A stretch of DNA of 64,000 nucleotides from Talpa occidentalis (lineage: Eukaryota; Chordata; Mammalia; Eulipotyphla; Talpidae). Where the stretch lies: the NCBI RefSeq assembly GCF_014898055.3, contig NW_023605083.1, positions 89,621,721 through 89,685,720 of the forward strand, read 5' to 3'. This document shows positions 9,640-19,569 of this stretch, piece by piece; position 1 is the first letter of the stretch; each line of letters starts with the position of its first letter. Position numbers and translations under genes: made by a program. The notes under the pieces are model-generated. The model ran no database searches and had not been told where the DNA came from. It worked only from the letters and a program-made list of their open reading frames with translations.

Positions 9640-11290
9640 TTGCTAAAGTCTGGTCTCTAGACTTGTTAAAGACCTGGAAACTGAGAGGACTTTCTACAGG
9701 AAGGAAAAAGGTAGAAAGGATCTTCTCTTCCAAATTGAAGAGGGGACCATAGTCTGGTGTGTGATACAAGAGCTAGCAAGAGAAACGCTGATACAGGAGG
9801 AGGTATAGAGAGACGTCTTTAGTCAGTGCAGTAAATGTGGCATTTGGGGGAGACAGCAGTGTCCCGGAAAGCTGGCCGTGACTTGGAAGAAAGGCAACCA
9901 CCCACATCCCTAAGACTAGTCACGGAGCCTGGTGGCACCACCCTCCAGGCATCCTCAGTGTTAACAAGAGACAAGCCCCCACGCACCCCCAGGTAGGCTT
10001 TACGGTGCCCTAAGAGGATGTCTCAGCTACAAAGCTGAGCGCACAGTGGGGATTCACTGTGCTGGAGAAGGGATTGGAACCAATTTGACTTGATTCTTGA
10101 AGGAGAAAATAGCCTTGGGCATACTGAGGGTTAAGAATCACGTAGGCAGCGGCTCTGGCTTCTGGAACCATTCTTCACTGCTCTTTTTGGAAGCAGACTG
10201 TAAACTGAAAGTCCTAGATACCAACAAAGTCCTAGACACCTTGAATCCATGTGTTCCAAGACAGGTGATGGGGGAGGCAAAGGGAGGGACTGGAGGGAGA
10301 ACAGGAGAAATACGATGGAGGCAGCGGTAGGCCATGGAGAGGCTCCAGCCCAGGGTTTATCCTCTGGACATTTCATACCCAGATGTCATGGAATCTCTTC
10401 TCACCTCTGGTAGAGGTCCCTAAGTGGGTTCTTTTCATCTGCAGAAAAATTTTGACATGTTAGTCTCTTCAGATACCTTCTGATGTAAATTGAAATCCTA
10501 GAGGTGAGCAGACCATAGCAGGGGAGATAATGGATTGCATTTTCTAGGTATCAGTTTCTATTAGTTGCAAGTCGAAGTCTGTGTTGCAAATAGGGTTTGC
10601 CCATGAGGGGAAAACAAGCAATGTGGTTAAATTAAAATGTGACTCCTGACAGAGGCTTGCACACAATAACCAGTCACCACTGGAGGAAGGCGATAGATTC
10701 ACACCCTGAGGTCAGTTTCACTGCCCAGCAAGGCAGGCAGGAAGCAAAGCCTCTGGGGACTTTGCTCTCTTGCTTGTTGGTGCTTTTCTGTCCAGTGGCT
10801 CCCAGCTCTTAGGCTGCAGTGTTATCACAAAGGACCCTTGAGTCCGCATGTGCTCTAAGCAATATCTGCAGCTCCAGTGAACTAGATGCTTACATGACAG
10901 TGCAGAGCAGTAGCTACAGATGCTTAAAAGTTACTGAATTCATGGCAGCTTTTTATTTTCATTGCTTGCTCAATAAAGAATTACTATCAATATTGCTGCT
11001 AACAAGGGGGAGTCCATAATATATTTTTTGCCATGACAAAAGCATCTCTGTATCCCAAAAGACAGCATCCAGCTCTACCTGAAGAGGTACCCCTGTACCA
11101 AGGAGCACTTTGTTTCAGAAGAAACAAGCAGAATCTGGGAAATGAGTTGAGGGTGGCTGTGAGCATGATGCAGGCTGTGGGTATGGAGGGTGAGGAGAAT
11201 GGGCAAGGCGAGAGGGAGGCATTGCCCAGAGGGATGTGGTGGCTAGGCCTGGGGGAACACGAGAAGCTCCCCTTGGGTGTAGATGGGAAA
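9640..11290. other. Non-coding DNA, nothing recognised
   Basis: About 1.6 kb without a repeat I can name. A possible polyadenylation signal (TCAATAAAGAA near 10,971) follows an otherwise unremarkable 300-bp stretch, so an old LTR cannot be excluded. Open frames are short and unsupported. Confidence 0.35.
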
Positions 11291-11314
11291 ACAGGTAAGA
11301 ATGAGCATCAATGG

Positions 11315-11587
11315 GGGCCTCCCCTGGTGGTGCAGTGGTTAAGTGCTGGGCTGCGAAGCTGCCACAGGCTCGGCAGCGCTGGTTCGATCCCCGGCCATCA
11401 GTGAGGGTCCCACATGGTGCCACAGACCTCTCCTGCTGTGCCCGCTGCTCCCCTCAGCAGTGTATTTCGTCAGTCTGCCTGTTCTGTTCCTTGCTCTGGC
11501 ACTGGTGAATTCTCTCACCTTCCCGCGCTTCTGTCTGTACCCAGTGCTTGTATAAATAAATAAATAAATCTTTAAAAAAAAAACAAA
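11315..11587 (+). mobile_element. tRNA-derived T+ SINE (young copy)
   Basis: Complete: head CCTCCCCTGGTGGTGCAGTGGTTAAG, B box GGTTCGATCCCC, family body, TAAATAAATAAATAAATCTTT-A(10) tail. The 18-bp perfect duplication AAGAATGAGCATCAATGG flanks it at 11,297-11,314 and 11,588-11,605. The AATAAA signal followed by TCTTT (a Pol III terminator) before the A-tail is the T+ SINE signature. Frames through it in either strand are artefacts. Confidence 0.96.
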
Positions 11588-11769
11588 AAGAATGAGCATC
11601 AATGGACCTGAGTGGGTGCGAATGTGTGTGGGTGAGTGTGAGCACAGAGGGCCATGTGTAGGCTGGTAGACAGAGCCAGCAGTGCCTCCTCCCCCACCAT
11701 TGTGCTCTCCTGCACACCTGCCAGTCACACCTTGCACTTCGGCACTAGAACTCACATGACTATGCCATA

Positions 11770-12062
11770 GCTGTGGGCAGAAATGACCCTTGCCCCTTCT
11801 GGACTATAGCATAAGAGAGCCGATGCATGACCCTCCAGCTGTCCCCTCTGGCTAGGTGCTGACCAGCAATAATCCAGGTGGCAGGAAGTCGTCATTTCAG
11901 ATCCCTAAGTGATCAAGTGTATTTTCAATCTCCCCCCCCACACACACACACACACTAGCCAAAGTTGGGCATGTAGCCTGAATGAGAAATAAATCATAGT
12001 TGTATAAAACCACTGAGATTTCAGAGTTATTTTCTCTGCAACATGACCTAACCTGTTCTGGT
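11770..12062 (+). mobile_element. ERVL-MaLR (MLT1-like) LTR
   Basis: The 3' half reads AATGAGAAATAAATCATAGTTGTATAAAACCACTGAGATTTCAGAGTTATTTTCTCTGCAACATGACCTAACCTG. This is the conserved MLT1 end (..AATAAA..AAGCCACTGAGATTT..GGTTATTTGTTACTGCA(G/A)CATAACCTA..). A (CA)n tract at 11,939-11,955 lies inside it. It is a solitary LTR and no internal region is visible. Confidence 0.6.
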
Positions 12063-12124
12063 TAGTGCAGTGGTTTGGGGGAGGACGGATGTCTGAGTGG
12101 GGAGTACGTGCATTGATAAATGAG

Positions 12125-12305
12125 CATAGGCTGGTTCATTAATTCATTCATTGTATACAACAGATTTTTATGAAACAGATCCTGGAGATTCATTAAACAC
12201 AAATATAAAAATGTTCGTCCTGTGGAGCTTACAATCTAGTGGGGGAGAGACAAACAATAAACAAAATTAATTAAATAGACAGTATATTGGGAGGTGATAC
12301 ATGCT
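12125..12305 (+). mobile_element. Ancient mammal-wide interspersed repeat
   Basis: GTTCGTCCTGTGGAGCTTACAATCTAGTGGGGGAGAGACAAACAATAAACAAAATTAATTAAATAGACAG..GGTGATACATGCTGTGGGG matches the widely dispersed mammalian pattern (..CTCATGGAGCTTACATTCTAGTGGGGGAGACAGACAATAAACAAGTAAA..). It is the same family as 2100-2860 and 39,775-40,315. No family name is assigned. Confidence 0.6.
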
Positions 12306-12309
12306 GTGG

Positions 12310-14080
12310 GGGAGGAAATCTTAACAGTAACCCTAGGTAACAACAGTCATATGCTTAGGTCCTAACAAAAGGGAAGCAAAGCCCCCTGACCTAATTCTGG
12401 GCTAAGGTCAGGGTCTGCCTCCCCACCCTCAAGAAATCCTGAGGGAGAGAATGAAGGTGACTTCAGGGACCATCAGTGAATTTTGCAGGTCTGGCTCCTG
12501 AGGAGTCAGTTTCATGGAGCAACGTGGGGACATTTGGGCCGTGCAGAATGTGAGCAGACCTGAGGAAGGGACACTCTCTGTCCAGTGTGTGACTTGAATT
12601 TGCCTGGCTGGGACAGAAAAGTGAGCAGTGCAATTGTGCTGACTTTGAACTGTGCTGTGCTGACTTTGAAATGTGCTGTTTTTTTCTCCTGACTTTCTTC
12701 CCATTCCTGGCCTTGGGTTTCAAGATTTAGGAGCTTCAATTTCAGGGGAGGGGCTCACTAGTGTGACCCTATTGTTCCTTTCCTTTTCTGTTATCTGAGA
12801 GCCTTGTGGACACTCATCATTTGCAGATTTTCTTTCATTCCCTCTTAAATAAATGTCTCCCAATCTGGTCATCAGTAGCAGCACCCCGCAACCCCATCCT
12901 ACTCACCTCCTAGAAGCTTCCAGTAAGTAAGCATCACTGAGTCTGGCTTAGTAGGAAAAGAAGGGGTGGGTATAGGAGGGGATCTTAGAAGATAACATTT
13001 AGAACCACGTGTCTCCTGCAGCGTGAGACAGACTTTCTCAGACTCCTGGGAGGAAGATGCAGCATCGACAGCCACTTGATTGTGTAGAAATTAAGTACAG
13101 TTCATTAAAACACAATATTTAGGTGTAATAATTCTGTGGGAGCAGCTTTGAATAATTGAAGATGCATTTAATTTTCTGTATTGCTCTGTTGTGCATACTG
13201 AGTGAGACAATAGCAATTTTTAAAGTTGAGTAAATATTGATTAATAAATTTTCAATGTGGAAGATCCTTGCTACCAGGCACAGGGTTTAATTCTTTGTGC
13301 ATGGACCTTCACTCATGAATGCAGACTTTGATGATCATTATTTTGAGCATTTAGTGCACCCCCTGATTGTATATTCATCACATGCAACAGTCCACCCACC
13401 AAGCACAGATTCTGCACCCTTCCTTCATTTCAAGATAGACTCTGGAAGCTCCCAGAACCTGTATTTTTTCCAGATAATTTTAAATATCAATTTCATGGCA
13501 ATAATATTAATAATGAGGTTCAATGCAAAGGATTTATTAAACGTTTAAAGTAGACATTCATATGTTCCCTACCGGATATACCAACTCCATAAAAAGAACT
13601 ACTCTTCCCTTGTCATTTGGGAGGCTGGGATGGTCTTAAGTCCAATTCAACTAATCGATAACTTTGTGTTGTACTAATGAATGACTGTTTACTGGAAATC
13701 TAAGAAGTTTCAGTATTGAAATAATGGCACAGGTGATATGGTAAACAGAAAAAGAAAAACAAGTCAATTAATGAACACATCTGGTATAATAATTAAACTG
13801 AGAAGGAACTGGGATAGTAAAATTTTCAAGAAATCACAGGAAAAGAGTTCTGGAGTTAGCCTAGGTTGAGCAGTCAACTCAGTTTTGTGACTTTGAATGT
13901 GAGCTTTTAAATACCAAGTGTTTTTCTTGGCACTTCCACATACATTAAATTAGCTAATATTTCTTTGTATTCTGTTTCTGCTTTTACTCCAAGGTGTTAA
14001 CATTACAGTATTATTACATGGTGATAGAGTATAATACAAACAATAAGGTATATCAAGTAATACAGTTGACTCATCCTTTG
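12310..14080. other. Non-coding DNA, AT-rich towards the right
   Basis: The left part (12,310-12,950) has overlapping frames of up to 91 codons without domains. It contains a local duplication near 12,640-12,680 (GTGCTGACTTTGAA.TGTGCTG repeated). From 13,050 the DNA is AT-rich with no repeat I can name. Confidence 0.4.
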
Positions 14081-14084
14081 TGTC

Positions 14085-14225
14085 TGCCAGTAGGATTCAC
14101 AAAACATTTGCCTATAAATTGCCTTATGTGACCTCAATACCTTTTCAGTGGGACCATCATCCAACTCTGTTTGCAGATGTGAATGGAGAGTCCCAGAAGC
14201 TAGTCAAGCTTACCAGCATTCACTG
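14085..14225 (+). mobile_element. Possible MIR relic
   Basis: CTTATGTGACCTCAATACC...CCAACTCTGTTTGCAGATGTGAATGGAGAGTCCCAGAAGCTAGTCAAGC resembles the MIR middle (..CCCATTTTACAGATGAGGAAACTGAGGC..). Weak. Confidence 0.35.
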
Positions 14226-14284
14226 TTCCGTAACTTTGACTCTAAGTCCCTAGACACATATTTACATGCTTTCTCTAGCTTTTG

Positions 14285-14580
14285 AATTACAAAAGTAAAG
14301 TAAAAATATATTAGTGTACAGAAACAAATTTCAGTCATTACAAATAAAGTATAGCGAACTTAAGTCCTTTCCCCGAAGGTCCCAGTACTCAGTGTGGTAA
14401 CTCTACTTCCAGAACTGTGTCTGTAGACATAGGCATAGGCATCGTGTACCAACAAGTACGTAAATAATGTACATATTATCAGGCTATACAGATTCTTTGT
14501 GTGCATGCGCCAATGCACATATACATCATCAAAATGTCTTAGAACTCTTTCCCTGTCAAGGAGAAATAGATAATTATAGG
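14285..14580 (-). mobile_element. Probable old L1 3' region, antisense
   Basis: The order of AGTAAAAATATATTAGTGTACAGAAACAAA, CCCAGTACTCAGTG, TCTGTAGACATAGGCATAGGCA, and TACAGATTCTTTGTG..CTTAGAACTCTTTCCC resembles the antisense of an old L1 3' end that is better preserved at 37,230-37,620. Diverged, with approximate limits. Confidence 0.35.
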
Positions 14581-14584
14581 TAAA

Positions 14585-15637
14585 AAGAAGTTTCCAGTAG
14601 GTGCTGTGCTCTGGGAAGACCCTCTAAAGAGGCCCAGCTCTGCTAGAAGACTGTACCCACCTCCTCCCCCCTCTTTTTTCCTGCCTGGAACACAGTTTCA
14701 TGGCAGAATCTTGTCCAAGAGACAATCTTGAGGAAGAAAAGCACTCACTGAGGATGGTAAAGAAGAAACATAGGGGAAGTTTGGGTTCCTGATATCCATG
14801 AAGCTGCCATACCATGAAACTGGATAGAGCTCATATATTTATGAGCAATTGTTAATTCGACTTTGTTGCTTGCACAGATAATCCGACCTTAACTGATGCA
14901 GTTTCAGTGCCTGAAACTAGGTGCCTGAATAAGAGAACCTAAAATTATGGAGGTGGCTGAAGGTTGGAAAAGGTGGATATGTTAGAAAGCTGTTATATAT
15001 AAGTTAAGAGATGGCAAAAAACTTGGTCAGTCTTTCACCTTGGAAAGCAGACCACTTGTTATATGAGAGTATAGTATTAATGAAAATGATAAGGAAAATT
15101 CAGAAAGTTAGGATAAACTGATTCCATCTTGCTGCTGGAATCAAAGTCCAAAGACAGATGAGAATACAGTCCACAAGCAAACGCAGCATTGCTGAAGATA
15201 TTCTTTGCCTGTGGCCAACAAACTAAGTGTTATTTCCAGCTTTGCTGTTACAGATACATCTCCATAAAAGGGGGGGGGGCGGTGCAATGAATGGGAGCCA
15301 TTTGCCTTGATCCCACTTCCATGCAGACACCTAGAATTATAAATCCCCATATGTCATGAACCAGACTTCCTGGATGGGGGGCAGGCAGCTGGGGAGGAGC
15401 AAGGTGCATATATAAAGGGAGGTTGTGCAAAGGTAGGAGAAGTTACTTGGAGGCTAGACATGTGGATACACTTGGGAGAAATAGTTGGAAGAGACCTGTG
15501 GGTGACAGACACATGGAGAGGCTGTCCTGCTTCCAGGCAGACACCATGGCAGCTGTTATCTTGACCACATATTGCATTATGTGATGTATTTTCAATTTTT
15601 AATTTGAGTCTCTCCTGTCCCAGCTCTCTGGGACATG
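14585..15637. other. Non-coding DNA, possible MaLR tail and a poly(G) run
   Basis: CATGAAGCTGCCATACCATG...TTGTTGCTTGCACAGATAATCCGACCTTAACTGATGCAG (14,798-14,902) looks like an MLT1 LTR end. A GGGGGGGGGG run lies at 15,271-15,281. The rest is unresolved. Confidence 0.35.
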
Positions 15638-15652
15638 CCAAACCCCTTTCTT

Positions 15653-15935
15653 TCTTTCCTTTTTTAATATTTTATTTTACTTTATATAATTCTTACATCA
15701 TTTTTCATTTTTGCACAATGTATGCATTTTCAATACCCACCCCCTTTATTTTGGCCCTAATCCCTTCTCTCCTCCCCCCACACCCATGGAAGGAGCTGGA
15801 AGGGATCATGCTCAGCGAAATAAGCCAGAAAGAAAATGAAAAATACCGGATGATCTCACTCATAGCAGGAATTTAGAAAACCTAAATAAGGGACCAGGAA
15901 AAAGACTAATTATAATAAAGAAAAAATCAAAATCA
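15653..15935 (-). mobile_element. 5'-inverted (twin-primed) L1 3' UTR insertion
   Basis: 15,653-15,779 is the antisense of the L1 3' UTR end (TATAATTCTTACATCATTTTTCATTTTTGCACAATGTATGCATTTTCA.., matching 30,190-30,350). 15,780-15,935 is the upstream part of the same element in the opposite orientation (GGAAGGAGCTGGAAGGGATCATGCTCAGCGAAATAAGCC.. to CCTAAATAAGGGACCAGGAAAAAGACTAAT). A perfect 15-bp duplication CCAAACCCCTTTCTT brackets it at 15,638-15,652 and 15,936-15,950. Comparison with 30,186-30,434 suggests a few dozen bases were lost at the inversion junction. This is the classic product of twin priming during L1 integration. Confidence 0.93.
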
Positions 15936-15950
15936 CCAAACCCCTTTCTT

Positions 15951-16345
15951 ATGATTTTTTTGCCAGAAAGTACCTTAGATCTGTGGCAAGCTTTCAGGTC
16001 TCAGTGGCTCCACTTTGGAGTGAGCCTGTCTGGGTATTTGCCCAAGAGGGGATGGGTCATTTTTAGAATTTTACTGGGAATCTGTTATTTGAAATCCTTT
16101 TTCTCACCTTCTGTGCACACCAATTCTCCTAAAAATCTTTCACTCTAAGAGTATGCATTCCTTGCATTTGTGCATGTAATGGCAAGTCCCCTTTTAGACC
16201 ATGCACCCCTTAACAGTTTGGGGTCCCTGATTACCCCTCAGTAGCACACTAAATGGCAAGTTTGGAAAATGCAATGGCTGTTATATCTTCAACTGATACA
16301 GTTATAAGGTATAATTTAAAACTCGTATATGTATGTTCTTCCTAC
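15951..16345 (+). repeat. Unassigned dispersed repeat, copy B
   Basis: 15,955-16,115 aligns with 271-420 (see copy A). The L1 at 15,653 inserted at its left edge, so the repeat predates that insertion. The remainder to 16,345 is unresolved. Confidence 0.4.
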
Positions 16346-16361
16346 TCTACCAGGATTTATT

Positions 16362-16774
16362 TTTTAATAAATTATTTTTTTATTTTTTTACATCATTGTT
16401 CATTTTTAAACAGTATTTGCTTCCCCCCACCCCCTCAGGTGTAGTCCCCATAGAGTCTCCTTCCCCAAGGCACCCGTGCACCATCACCTCAGTCCCCTGT
16501 GCTCCCCCCTCCCTCCCTCTGATCCCTCTCCCTCCTCCTCCCCTGCAGGATGTCTCTGATTTATAATTGTCCATTTTTGCTTTGTTGTGTTTTGTACTGT
16601 TATACTTTTTACACTGATTATTATTCAGAAATCAAAAAAATATAAACTCATGCCATTTGCAACAACATGGATGGAACTAGAAGGAGTTATGCTCAGTGAA
16701 ATAAGCCAGAAGGAAAAGGAAAAATATCTGATGGTTTCACTTATAGCAGGAACATAGGGGGACCAAATAAGATA
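16362..16774 (-). mobile_element. 5'-inverted (twin-primed) L1 insertion, second subfamily
   Basis: 16,362-16,616 is the antisense L1 3' UTR (TTTGCTTCCCCCCACCCCCTCAGG.., CACCGTGCACCATCACC-like block, CTGCAGGATGTCTCTGATTTATAATTG), matching 21,783-22,040. 16,617-16,774 is the ORF2 end/3' UTR start of the same element inverted to the plus strand (ATTATTCAGAAATC..AACAACATGGATGGAACTAGAAGGAGTTATGCTCAGTGAAATAAGCC..GGGGGACCAAATAAG). The two parts abut with almost no loss. Flanking repeats TCTACCAGGATTTATT (16,346-16,361) and TCTACCATGGTTTATT (16,775-16,790) match at 14 of 16 positions. Confidence 0.88.
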
Positions 16775-16790
16775 TCTACCATGGTTTATT

Positions 16791-16948
16791 GGGCATCCTG
16801 GAGGAAGATCATCTGACTTCAAGCCTAATGGTCATGAGGCTGCTGTGACCCTCATCTAAGTGAGAGATAAATGAGACTCTCTTATTTAAACCCCTTGTTT
16901 TGAGTTTTCTGTTTTATGCAACCAGAGCGAATCTAAACTGATATAGTC
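16791..16948 (+). mobile_element. Probable MLT1-like LTR end
   Basis: GGCTGCTGTGACCCTCATCTAAGTGAGAGATAAATGAGACTCTCTTATTTAAACCCCTTG..TTTCTGTTTTATGCAACCAGAGCGAATCTAAACTGATA fits the MLT1 3' end (..GAGAGAAATAAAC..TTGTTTAAGCCACTGTT..TTACTTGCAGC..AACCTAACTGATA). Confidence 0.5.
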
Positions 16949-16954
16949 ATCCTT

Positions 16955-17811
16955 CCTCCACTAATTTCAGAGCCACCTTTATCATATACTATATTCCCAT
17001 ATGTAATCTTTTTCCAGGTCTCCCTATTCTGGTTCACTGCTCTATTTTTTTCCTGCACCAATATGTTGTTTGATTATTAATACCACATATTTTAAGATCT
17101 TGCATAACAAGATATTGAACATCACTGATGTCCTTTTTCAAATTTATCTTAGCTGTTCTTGTACATTTGCTCCTTTATATTCATTTTAGAATTTGCTTAT
17201 AAATTTTCATGATGAATTATGTTGAAATTTTTATCAAGGCTCCAGACCTTCATGAAAGGTCTTCTTATATTTCTTTTAGGATTCTTTATTGTTGTTCTTT
17301 CTTTCACACTTAGAAGCTTTGTGACCTTTTTTTTTTTTTTTTTAAGATTTATTTATTTATTTATATGAGCACTGGGTACAGTTAGAAGCGCAGGAGAGTG
17401 AGAGAATTCACCAGAGCCAGAGCGGGGAATAGAACAGGCAGACTGACGAAACACACTGCTGAGGGGAGCAGCAGGCGCAACAGGAGAGGTCTGCGTGCCA
17501 TGTGGGACCCTCGCCGGCGGCCGGGGATTGAACCAAAGCTGCAGAGGCTGCGGGCAGCTCCGCAGCCCAGCGCTCAACCACTGTGCCACCAGGGGAGGCC
17601 CAGCTTCATGACATTTTTAATCTGTTACTATAACCTAGGAAATTTTGACTTTTTTTCATATGGATGTTTGTATTCCATCATCTTCAAAACCCTCTTACTC
17701 ATTTTCCAGCTTTCATTTGATTCAGTCTTCCAGGTAAATAATCACAGTTTTGTCTCTTTCTGGTATCTATGCCTTTTATTTCTTATCTTTATCTCATTTA
17801 ATAGGTTAAAG
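16955..17811 (-). mobile_element. Old L1 ORF2 relic, antisense (interrupted by SINE)
   Basis: Blocks such as AATTTCAGAGCCACCTTT, CACCAATATGTTGTTTGATTATTAATACCACATATT, TTTTTCAAATTTATCTTAGCTGTTCTTG, TTTAGAATTTGCTTATAAATTTTCATGA and, after the SINE, CTCTTACTCATTTTCCAGC..AGTCTTCCAGGTAAATAATCACAGTTTTGTCTCTTTC..ATGCCTTTTATTTCTTATC are L1 ORF2 antisense landmarks in order. The element is split by the SINE at 17,326-17,601. No reading frame survives. Confidence 0.75.
17326..17601 (-). mobile_element. tRNA-derived T+ SINE, reverse orientation
   Basis: Read on the minus strand it has the GGGCCTCCCCTGGTGGCACAGTGG head, the body with GAATTCTCTCACTCTCC.. and a TAAATAAATAAATAAATCTTAAAAA tail. On the plus strand this appears as T(17)AAGATTTATTTATTTATTT. 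Duplications AGCTTTGTGAC (17,315-17,325) and AGCTTCATGAC (17,602-17,612) match at 9 of 11 positions. The B box and A box are intact (GGTTCAATCCCC). The 151-codon plus-strand frame at 17,398-17,853 reads antisense through it. Confidence 0.94.
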
Positions 17812-18012
17812 CAGGGATTGTTTTTTAACTCTATCACACAGAGACCTTTGTAAAATTTCAATGTCTGAGCCCCACCCCAGAAATTCTAATTAGGGAGAGC
17901 GGGGATGGTGTCCAGACATCGGTATTAACTGAAGATCCCCATGTAATCCTGATGACCTGTATTGATTTGATGACCATCCATGGGACCATAACCTCAGGTA
18001 GAGTTTTGAGAA
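17812..18012 (-). mobile_element. MER5A-type hAT-Charlie element
   Basis: CAGGGATTGTTTTTTAACTC..GTAAAATTTCAATGTCTGAGCCCCACCCCAGAAATTCTAATTAGGGAG..GTATTAACTGAAGATCCCCATGTAATCCTGATGA..CCATGGGACCATAACCTCAGG follows the MER5A order (..TGCAGATTCCTGGGCCCCACCCCCAGAGATTCTGATTCAGTAGGT..CAGGTGATGCTGATG..). About 200 bp. The strand call is tentative because the element is short and nearly symmetric. Confidence 0.6.
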
Positions 18013-18086
18013 GTGGAGGCAATTAGCAGTGGAGGCAATTAGTGGAGGCAATTAGCAGTGGAGGCAATTAGCAGGAGGCAATTATT
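18013..18086 (+). repeat. Minisatellite, unit GTGGAGGCAATTAGCA
   Basis: Five tandem copies: GTGGAGGCAATTAGCA at 18,013, 18,042 and 18,058, with shortened units at 18,029 (13 bp) and 18,074. The copies are nearly identical, so the array expanded recently, on the edge of the MER5A remnant. Confidence 0.93.
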
Positions 18087-18099
18087 AAAAATCTCAGCT

Positions 18100-19330
18100 A
18101 CGTGGAATGTGATGTTTTGTATGTCCCTTGTAAATCCTTTATCAAATAAAGGGTGCTTTCTAGTTCAAGGAGTTTTTTAAATAGGGAATGGAGTCTTTTA
18201 TATTTGTACTTTCCTTAGCTTCTTGAGCAGAAAAATTAATTTGATTTAAACTCTCTTTTATTCTTATAATAGCATTTATGATTACAAATTTTCTTCAAAA
18301 TACCATTTTGTCTATAACTCACAAATTTTGCTTTGTGATATTCTTTTTATTGATATATGAAGAGATTTTAATTTCCATTCTGATTTCTTCTTTAACCCAA
18401 AGTAGCAAAAAACGTATATGTGGTTTTCTAAAATCTTGAAGTATGTAAGATTCTTTGGTTATCTTTTTGTTGTTAATATCTAACACTCTTGCATTTGCAT
18501 ATGAAGATGGTCTATTTAAATCTGCCTATGAAAATGACTTGTTTCTGCCTTTTAGAATGTATTGAAATTTCCTTTGTGGCCCAAGTCAGCTTGATTTTTA
18601 ATTTAAAGCGTAATTATAAGTAATATAAATGAAAAGAAAATAATAGCACAAAACTAACAAAATCAAACTTTCTATTTTTCTATTAAAAATCCCTATTTTC
18701 TTAATTTTTGAAATCTATTTCCTGTGTCAATTTTCCTTTGCATTTTTCTTTTAGTTTCCTATATGATTGTGACATTGCATATTGCCCTGTATTTCTTTCT
18801 AGTTTTGCCCTAACATTTCGAATCTATGTTGTTGGCACAAAATGGTTCATAATTGTAATCATTCCTTGATGGATTATCCCTTTTATCTATAAACAGTACT
18901 TCAATTTGCCCTTTATTATGCTTTTCACATCAAATTCCATCCTGCCTGATATTAATAATAATAACATAGATTTATTTGCTAATATTTGTTGATATTTTTC
19001 ATCTCTTTATTTTCAATATTCCTTTGTCATTTTGTTTTAAGTATTTCTCATGTAAACAACATATATCTGGGTTTTTTTTTAACTCAATCTGAGAGGTTCT
19101 GTTTCTCAATAAGTCAATTTAAAACATTGATACAGTTTCTCGGATTTACTCCTGAGAAATGATTCCGTGGTTTCCACACTTTCTTATTGTTCTCATTTTT
19201 TTCCCTTTCTGGCTTCAGTTGAATTTATCAGACCTGTCTTGCTTCATTTTTCTTCTGAGTTTGGAATTTACATATTTTACTTATTCTCCCACTGATTAGC
19301 CTTAGTTCTTCATCACAGTCACTTAAACAT
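18100..19330 (-). mobile_element. Old L1 ORF2 relic, antisense (continuation)
   Basis: Landmarks of antisense L1 ORF2 continue from 16,955-17,811: TTTATCTATAAACAGTACTTC.., ATGCTTTTCACATCAAATTCCATCCTGCCTGATATTAATAATAATAAC, TTTCATCTCTTTATTTTCAATATTCC.., TCATTTTGTTTTAAGTATTTCTCATGTAAACAACATATATCTGG, then AACTCAATCTGAGAGGTTCTG. The two parts are interrupted by MER5A and the minisatellite, so both are younger than the L1. Confidence 0.7.
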
Positions 19331-19334
19331 CTCT

Positions 19335-19545
19335 TAATAATAATAAAGGGGATAGGAGGAAACTTTGGGAAGTGATGAATGTGTTTATGTCCTGGGTGGT
19401 AGTGATGGTTTCCCATGCACATACTTATCCCTAAACTCAAAGTTGTAGATATTGAAAACATCAAAAATAGACATTTTTTACCTATCCCTCATACCTCAAT
19501 AGTTATTTGTTTTAAAACAAACATTTTTCTAATGCTATCCACCAG
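19335..19545 (+). mobile_element. Old L1 3' UTR end, sense
   Basis: GGGGATAGGAGGAAACTTTGGGAAGTGATGAATGTGTTTATG..GTGATGGTTTCCCATGCACATACTTATCCCTAAACTCAAAGTTGTAGATATTGAA..CCTCATACCTCAATAGTT has the order of an L1M-type 3' end (..GTGATGGTTTCACGGGTGTATACTTATCTCCAAACTCATCAAGTTGTA..ATACCTCAATAAA). Confidence 0.7.
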
Positions 19546-19569
19546 CATTATGTAAAAGTAAAAAAACGT

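Noticed and set aside
10960..10985. AATAAA as a gene 3' end
   Set aside because: An isolated signal with no upstream coding or splice signature; such hexamers occur by chance.
17398..17853. 151-codon plus-strand frame as a gene
   Set aside because: The first two thirds are antisense SINE sequence and the rest is antisense L1 and MER5A.
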